A DNA stretch of 23,171 nt from an uncultured Lentisphaeria bacterium. Its GTDB lineage: Bacteria; Verrucomicrobiota; Lentisphaeria; JABSQK01; CAJWLW01. Positions within the stretch are counted from its first letter, which is position 1, and every line of letters starts with the position of its first letter. The notes beneath the pieces are model-generated. The model saw only the letters and a program-made list of their open reading frames with translations, made no database searches and was not told where the DNA came from. Below, in pieces: positions 20,723 through 23,171 of this stretch. The position numbers were made by a program, and so were the translations under genes. The DNA lies in the NCBI GenBank assembly GCA_913042885.1, contig CAJWLW010000043.1:1-23171 (forward strand). Reading direction: 5' to 3'.

Positions 20723-21661
20723 TTAACCTGAGTTATTTCTGCTACGTGGTTTCTGTGTCCAGGAATCCATGATCTCGCCATTCATCGCCACCGCCTCACC
20801 ATGGATCAGATTGGACTGCCGATCGAACGCAAATCGTGTGTAGCCTATGCGGTAGTCACTGGCCACGCGAAATCGATTTGCCTGCTTCATTAATCCGGGC
20901 CAGGCAATTTTATCCGCGCCGGTCATCACCTGCATCAGTTGCGGGTGCCGACTGCGTTCGTAAACGTGATGGTGGCCACAGAGGTACAGATCGGTCCGGG
21001 CCTCGATGAGCATTGGCAGCAGTACCCCGGATTGACCGGTCAACTCGTCATAGCGCAGCGACGAATCCGTGCTGTGGTACACGTACTTCGACATGAAGAT
21101 CGGCCAATGCCCAACGGCGATCGATACCCTCGTATTGCGTGGCTTTGACAGATGCCGGCGCAGCCATCGGTGTTGCGCAGTGCCCGGTGGGAAGGCACCA
21201 TGATGCATCACTCGGCAGGTACCGACTTCTTTTGCGTTGTATTCGCCGACGCGCATCAACAAGTCCAACATCACCAGGCTGATATCGCCGAAACTTGCCG
21301 CGTAGTAGGCACGTTTTCCAGCACGGCCAACGTGCTTGCAATAGAGATCCAGCGACCGGCCCGGACGCGACTGATCATGATTTCCAGGCGTATGGAACAT
21401 AGGACATTCACTGGCGAGCGGATCGACGATCCGATGATAATCCCGCCAGCACTGAGCAATGAATCGACGCTCGTCATCGTCAACCGCACCCGGAGTATTG
21501 TCACCCGAGTTGATGACGAAGTCGGGCTTCTCGGCGCGCACCTTGGCAATCAACTCCTCAACCTGAGCGTTATGGTTATCCGCGTCGGTGGGTATCTGGC
21601 CGACCTGCATATCGGTAATATGAATCCACCGGGTAATGGATCGACGTGCTGGCTTGGACAT
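20723..21661 (-). CDS. Calcineurin-like metallophosphoesterase, cytoplasmic
   Basis: A 312-residue protein with the metallophosphoesterase motifs in order: D17 in ITDMQ (usual DxH is DxQ here), GDN 53-55 (INSGDNTPG), GNHD 93-96 (FHTPGNHD), H185 in VGHWPIF and GHHH 229-232 (LCGHHHVYER). It has no signal peptide or membrane segment, so it acts in the cytoplasm if the chosen start is right. The DxQ form is seen in some metallophosphoesterase and purple-acid-phosphatase-like groups, so activity is expected. The ATG at 21661 follows GGAG by 4 bases. The frame continues upstream to 21853 but those residues overlap the SDR gene in another frame. It is tightly linked to the epimerase-like gene (4 bp). 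The substrate, possibly a sugar phosphate, is unknown. Confidence 0.84.
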   Translation of the reverse strand: MSKPARRSITRWIHITDMQVGQIPTDADNHNAQVEELIAKVRAEKPDFVINSGDNTPGAVDDDERRFIAQCWRDYHRIVDPLASECPMFHTPGNHDQSRPGRSLDLYCKHVGRAGKRAYYAASFGDISLVMLDLLMRVGEYNAKEVGTCRVMHHGAFPPGTAQHRWLRRHLSKPRNTRVSIAVGHWPIFMSKYVYHSTDSSLRYDELTGQSGVLLPMLIEARTDLYLCGHHHVYERSRHPQLMQVMTGADKIAWPGLMKQANRFRVASDYRIGYTRFAFDRQSNLIHGEAVAMNGEIMDSWTQKPRSRNNSG

Positions 21662-21743
21662 GTGGCTCCACTTGGTTGACTGGGTGGCGAACGCGGAGGC
21701 ATCGCGGTACTCCTGACCAAGGATGTACAACCTCTGCGATTGA

Positions 21744-22502
21744 TTAGCGCAGGAATCGGCCGCCATTGATATCGAGGATGGCGCCGTTGAGGAAACTGGC
21801 GGCGTCGCTGGCCAGGAACGCGATGGTTGCCGCCACCTCCGCAGCCTGGCCATTGCGCTGCACCGGGGTTTCTTTCCGATACTCCGCCATGCGTTCAGGC
21901 GTCGTGAACTGCTCGTGGTGCTCGGTCTCGATGACGCCGGGCATCACCGAGTTGGTCCGAACCTCCGGGGCCAATTCACGAGCCAAAGTGCGAGTGAGCA
22001 CCTGCAGGCCGCCCTTGGCTACGGCATAAGCGCCGGCACCATTGGCACCGCCGGTCTGAACCGACAGGCTCAGGTTGTTGACGATCGCGCCATTGCCTGT
22101 TTTGCGGAGGTGCGGAATGGCCTGCTGCGTGACCAGGAAGGTCCCGGTCAGGTTCGTCGTGATCACCTGATTCCAAAGCGCCAGCGAGCAGTCTTCAATC
22201 TTCGCCCGTTCAATGGGTGAGCCGGCGTTGTTGACCAGGATGTCCAGTCGACCGGCCGCCTCAACTGTTTTGTCAACGGCCGCCGCCACCTGATCAGCAT
22301 CTCCGATGTCGGCATGCACGAGAACACCTTCGCCGCCGCTTTCGCGGATTGTATCGAGCGTGTCGGCGGCACCATCTGCGCTGTTGTTGTAATGCACCCC
22401 GACAAAGGCTCCCCGCCCGGCCAGGGCAATAGCCGTTGCCCGGCCAATGCCGGTGCCAGCGCCGGTCACTAGAGCAGCGCGGTCTGCAAAATCCTTTTCC
22501 AT
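21744..22502 (-). CDS. SDR oxidoreductase, possible sugar dehydrogenase
   Basis: Classical short-chain dehydrogenase of 252 residues. TGAGTGIG is at 13-20. HYNNS follows strand 2 with no acidic residue, so NADP is possible. NNAG is at 91-94, and S145, Y159 and K163 (YAVAK) form the catalytic set. It resembles glucose/galactose/fucose-dehydrogenase-like SDRs in length and in the INGGRFLR ending, but the substrate is a guess. The SDR at 12283 shares the ending and the basic layout. The ATG at 22502 has GGGA 5 bases upstream. It is the first gene of the minus-strand block; the SMP-30-type lactonase starts divergently 467 bp away. A dehydrogenase and lactonase sharing a control region would fit the first two steps of an oxidative sugar route. 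Confidence 0.86.
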   Translation of the reverse strand: MEKDFADRAALVTGAGTGIGRATAIALAGRGAFVGVHYNNSADGAADTLDTIRESGGEGVLVHADIGDADQVAAAVDKTVEAAGRLDILVNNAGSPIERAKIEDCSLALWNQVITTNLTGTFLVTQQAIPHLRKTGNGAIVNNLSLSVQTGGANGAGAYAVAKGGLQVLTRTLARELAPEVRTNSVMPGVIETEHHEQFTTPERMAEYRKETPVQRNGQAAEVAATIAFLASDAASFLNGAILDINGGRFLR

Positions 22503-22560
22503 GAGATCCCTATATCCTCGTGAGAAAAAAGTTCAAAGTTCCGCCTCTAAGGTAAGCTCG

Positions 22561-22581
22561 AACCATGAACCATCAACCATC
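22561..22581. repeat. Exact-type heptad tandem repeat AACCATS (3 units)
   Basis: Three consecutive units: AACCATG (22561-22567), then AACCATC twice (22568-22581). They lie 58 bp upstream of the SDR start and overlap the start of the dioxygenase-like fragment. They are the least diverged heptads in the window. More diverged 7-bp steps (such as CTTTGAA on the minus strand) continue towards 22530. Confidence 0.65.
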
Positions 22582-22789
22582 GTGCCCCTTCAAATCGACA
22601 ACTCGACAACCTTCGGCCTACTTCGATACATTGGGCAAGAACCGTGCCGGACCGTACGAGCTCGGTGCAGAGACCGTTGACGTGATGTTCATGTATCACC
22701 TGATTCTGCACGAGGGCAACCATTCGCACAGTGCGAACCGCAAACGGCGGATCGCTCTGGACGGTGACGCGTGGAAAACCATGGGCTGA
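22565..22789 (+). pseudogene. Possible truncated phytanoyl-CoA dioxygenase-like C-terminus
   Basis: A 74-codon frame (ATG at 22565, TGA at 22787-22789). The first 17 residues come from the repeat DNA and look meaningless. From about 22616 the peptide runs YFDTLGKNRAGPYELG and then VDVMFMYHLILHEGNHSHS, followed by NRKRRIAL. The H-x3-LH-x-G-x-H-S-x2-N-x2-RR pattern resembles the last strand pair of phytanoyl-CoA dioxygenase-like Fe(II)/2-oxoglutarate enzymes, where a His and an Arg complete the active site. Such enzymes are about 250-300 residues, so this would be a remnant joined to unrelated upstream sequence. An in-frame TAA at 22553 prevents a longer product. No ribosome site is evident. 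This is family recall on a short fragment, so confidence is low. Confidence 0.3.
22595..22610. repeat. Tandem 8-bp pair TCGACAAC
   Basis: TCGACAAC occurs twice back to back (22595-22602 and 22603-22610), shortly after the AACCAT heptads. The core matches the CGAC/CAAC core of the heptads elsewhere, so it may be a slipped member of the same repeat family. Confidence 0.45.
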
Positions 22790-22866
22790 TCGAAATCAAC
22801 CCGGCAACACCGAAGTTGTCAACCCGGGCGAAAATGGCGGAAAAAGCCACAACTTGAAGTACCATT

Positions 22867-22892
22867 GAACATTCATCTTGATCATTCATCTT
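22867..22892. repeat. Tandem 13-bp pair GA(A/T)CATTCATCTT
   Basis: GAACATTCATCTT (22867-22879) is followed directly by GATCATTCATCTT (22880-22892), differing at one base. The ATTCATC core matches the 7-bp units upstream of the aldolase gene. The pair ends 6 bp before the 9-bp inverted repeat, inside the SMP-30 promoter region. Confidence 0.6.
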
Positions 22893-22898
22893 ACGCAA

Positions 22899-22923
22899 CT
22901 CATCGAACTGTGACTTCGATGAG
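22899..22923. promoter_or_regulatory. Perfect 9-bp inverted repeat, candidate operator of SMP-30 gene
   Basis: CTCATCGAA (22899-22907) and its exact complement TTCGATGAG (22915-22923) flank a 7-bp centre. The 25-bp element lies 46 bp upstream of the SMP-30 ATG, where a repressor would block transcription or an early leader hairpin would form. It has no T-run and so is not a terminator. The size suits a dimeric regulator, but no regulator gene is in the window. Confidence 0.55.
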
Positions 22924-22969
22924 GGAAGAAAGCTGAAAAGCCCAACAGCCTGGCAAGGAGCAAAACCAA

Positions 22970-23171
22970 ATGAGCAATACACCGGAACTGCTGTTCGATA
23001 CCAAATCCATAGTCGGCGAGGGGCCGATCTGGGACTTCGAGAACCACGTTCTTTACTGGCTCGACATCTTCGGGAAGAAGTTACATTTTCACGATCCATC
23101 GACCGGCAGCCACGAAGTCCGAGAGTTGCAGGAGTTGGTCGGGACAGTGGTCTGCCGACAATCAGGCGGTC
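22970..23171 (+). CDS. SMP-30/gluconolactonase-family lactonase, N-terminal part (runs off window)
   Basis: The first 67 codons of a plus-strand gene that continues past the window. The peptide opens ELLFDTKSIVGEGPIWDFE and then has a VLYWLDI strand and LHFHDPSTG turn. This is the first blade of the SMP-30/Gluconolactonase/LRE propeller (PF08450); the E in GEGP is the first metal ligand in this family. These enzymes hydrolyse sugar lactones to aldonic acids, the step after an SDR sugar dehydrogenase. The ATG at 22970 follows AAGGAG (22955-22960) by 9 bases, a strong site. The gene is divergent from the SDR at 21744 and has a 9-bp inverted repeat upstream. The remaining catalytic residues lie beyond the window. 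Confidence 0.9.
   Translation, partial: MSNTPELLFDTKSIVGEGPIWDFENHVLYWLDIFGKKLHFHDPSTGSHEVRELQELVGTVVCRQSGG

Larger units (their letters stand above)
22503..22969. other. Divergent intergenic region between SDR and SMP-30 genes
   Basis: The 467-bp control region of two divergent genes. It holds an AACCAT heptad array, an 8-bp tandem pair, a fragment resembling the end of a phytanoyl-CoA dioxygenase, a 13-bp tandem pair and a 9-bp inverted repeat, each listed separately. A long-spaced inverted pair, AAGTTGT (22813-22819) and ACAACTT (22849-22855), encloses a small TGGC/GCCA stem. No clear promoter hexamers were found. Confidence 0.55.

Noticed and set aside
1..23171. CRISPR arrays, tRNA or rRNA genes, transposases, phage or toxin-antitoxin genes
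   Set aside because: None seen: no regularly spaced identical repeats, no cloverleaf with TTCRA arm, and no mobile-element protein motifs.

Overview
The window reads as one chromosomal stretch of a moderately GC-rich, Gram-negative-type bacterium. A PgpH-type 7TM-HD phosphodiesterase joined to ybeY, a LysM protein upstream, an LPS-core-type glycosyltransferase and a bare sigma-54 activator fit the PVC superphylum (Kiritimatiellota, Lentisphaerota or Verrucomicrobiota). That placement is an inference from gene content; there is no rRNA or other decisive marker. I saw no tRNA, CRISPR array, transposase or integrase.

Layout. (1) 1-2916, plus strand: the tail of a LysM protein, then pgpH and ybeY. 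The last two overlap by 122 bp. (2) 3008-5493, minus strand: a CNNM/CBS (CorC/HlyC) membrane protein followed by carA, convergent with ybeY. A spacer of about 400 bp with two tight palindromes lies upstream. (3) 5895-9522, minus strand: an apparent operon of family 2 glycosyltransferase, exported DUF3108 protein, sigma-54 activator without a sensor domain, and a SAM methyltransferase overlapping the activator by 4 bp. (4) 9624-22502, minus strand: thirteen metabolic genes in one direction, comprising four classical SDRs, a fumarylacetoacetase-family hydrolase, a VOC protein, an AldA-like aldehyde dehydrogenase, an HpcH/HpaI aldolase, a PfkB kinase, an exported beta-propeller protein, a 3-hydroxyacyl-CoA-dehydrogenase-type enzyme, an NAD-dependent epimerase-like protein and a metallophosphoesterase. 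(5) 22970 to the end, plus strand: the start of an SMP-30/gluconolactonase-type lactonase, divergent from block 4.

Working together. Blocks 4 and 5 look like a catabolic island for deoxy-sugars or sugar acids such as L-fucose or L-rhamnose. In the known non-phosphorylative route a sugar dehydrogenase (SDR), a lactonase (SMP-30) and a dehydratase (not in the window) give a 2-keto-3-deoxy acid. An SDR oxidises this and a FAH-family hydrolase cleaves it to pyruvate and lactate; the matching pair here is 9624-10382 with 10399-11256. An aldolase plus lactaldehyde dehydrogenase, also present, would be the alternative cleavage branch. No transporter, dehydratase or dedicated local regulator is visible.

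The most distinctive non-gene signal is a set of degenerate 7-bp tandem repeats (GTTCAAC/ATTCATC-like) in many spacers of block 4. Palindromes ahead of the SMP-30 gene and of the aldehyde dehydrogenase are plausible operators. I found no clearly new defence or mobile system.
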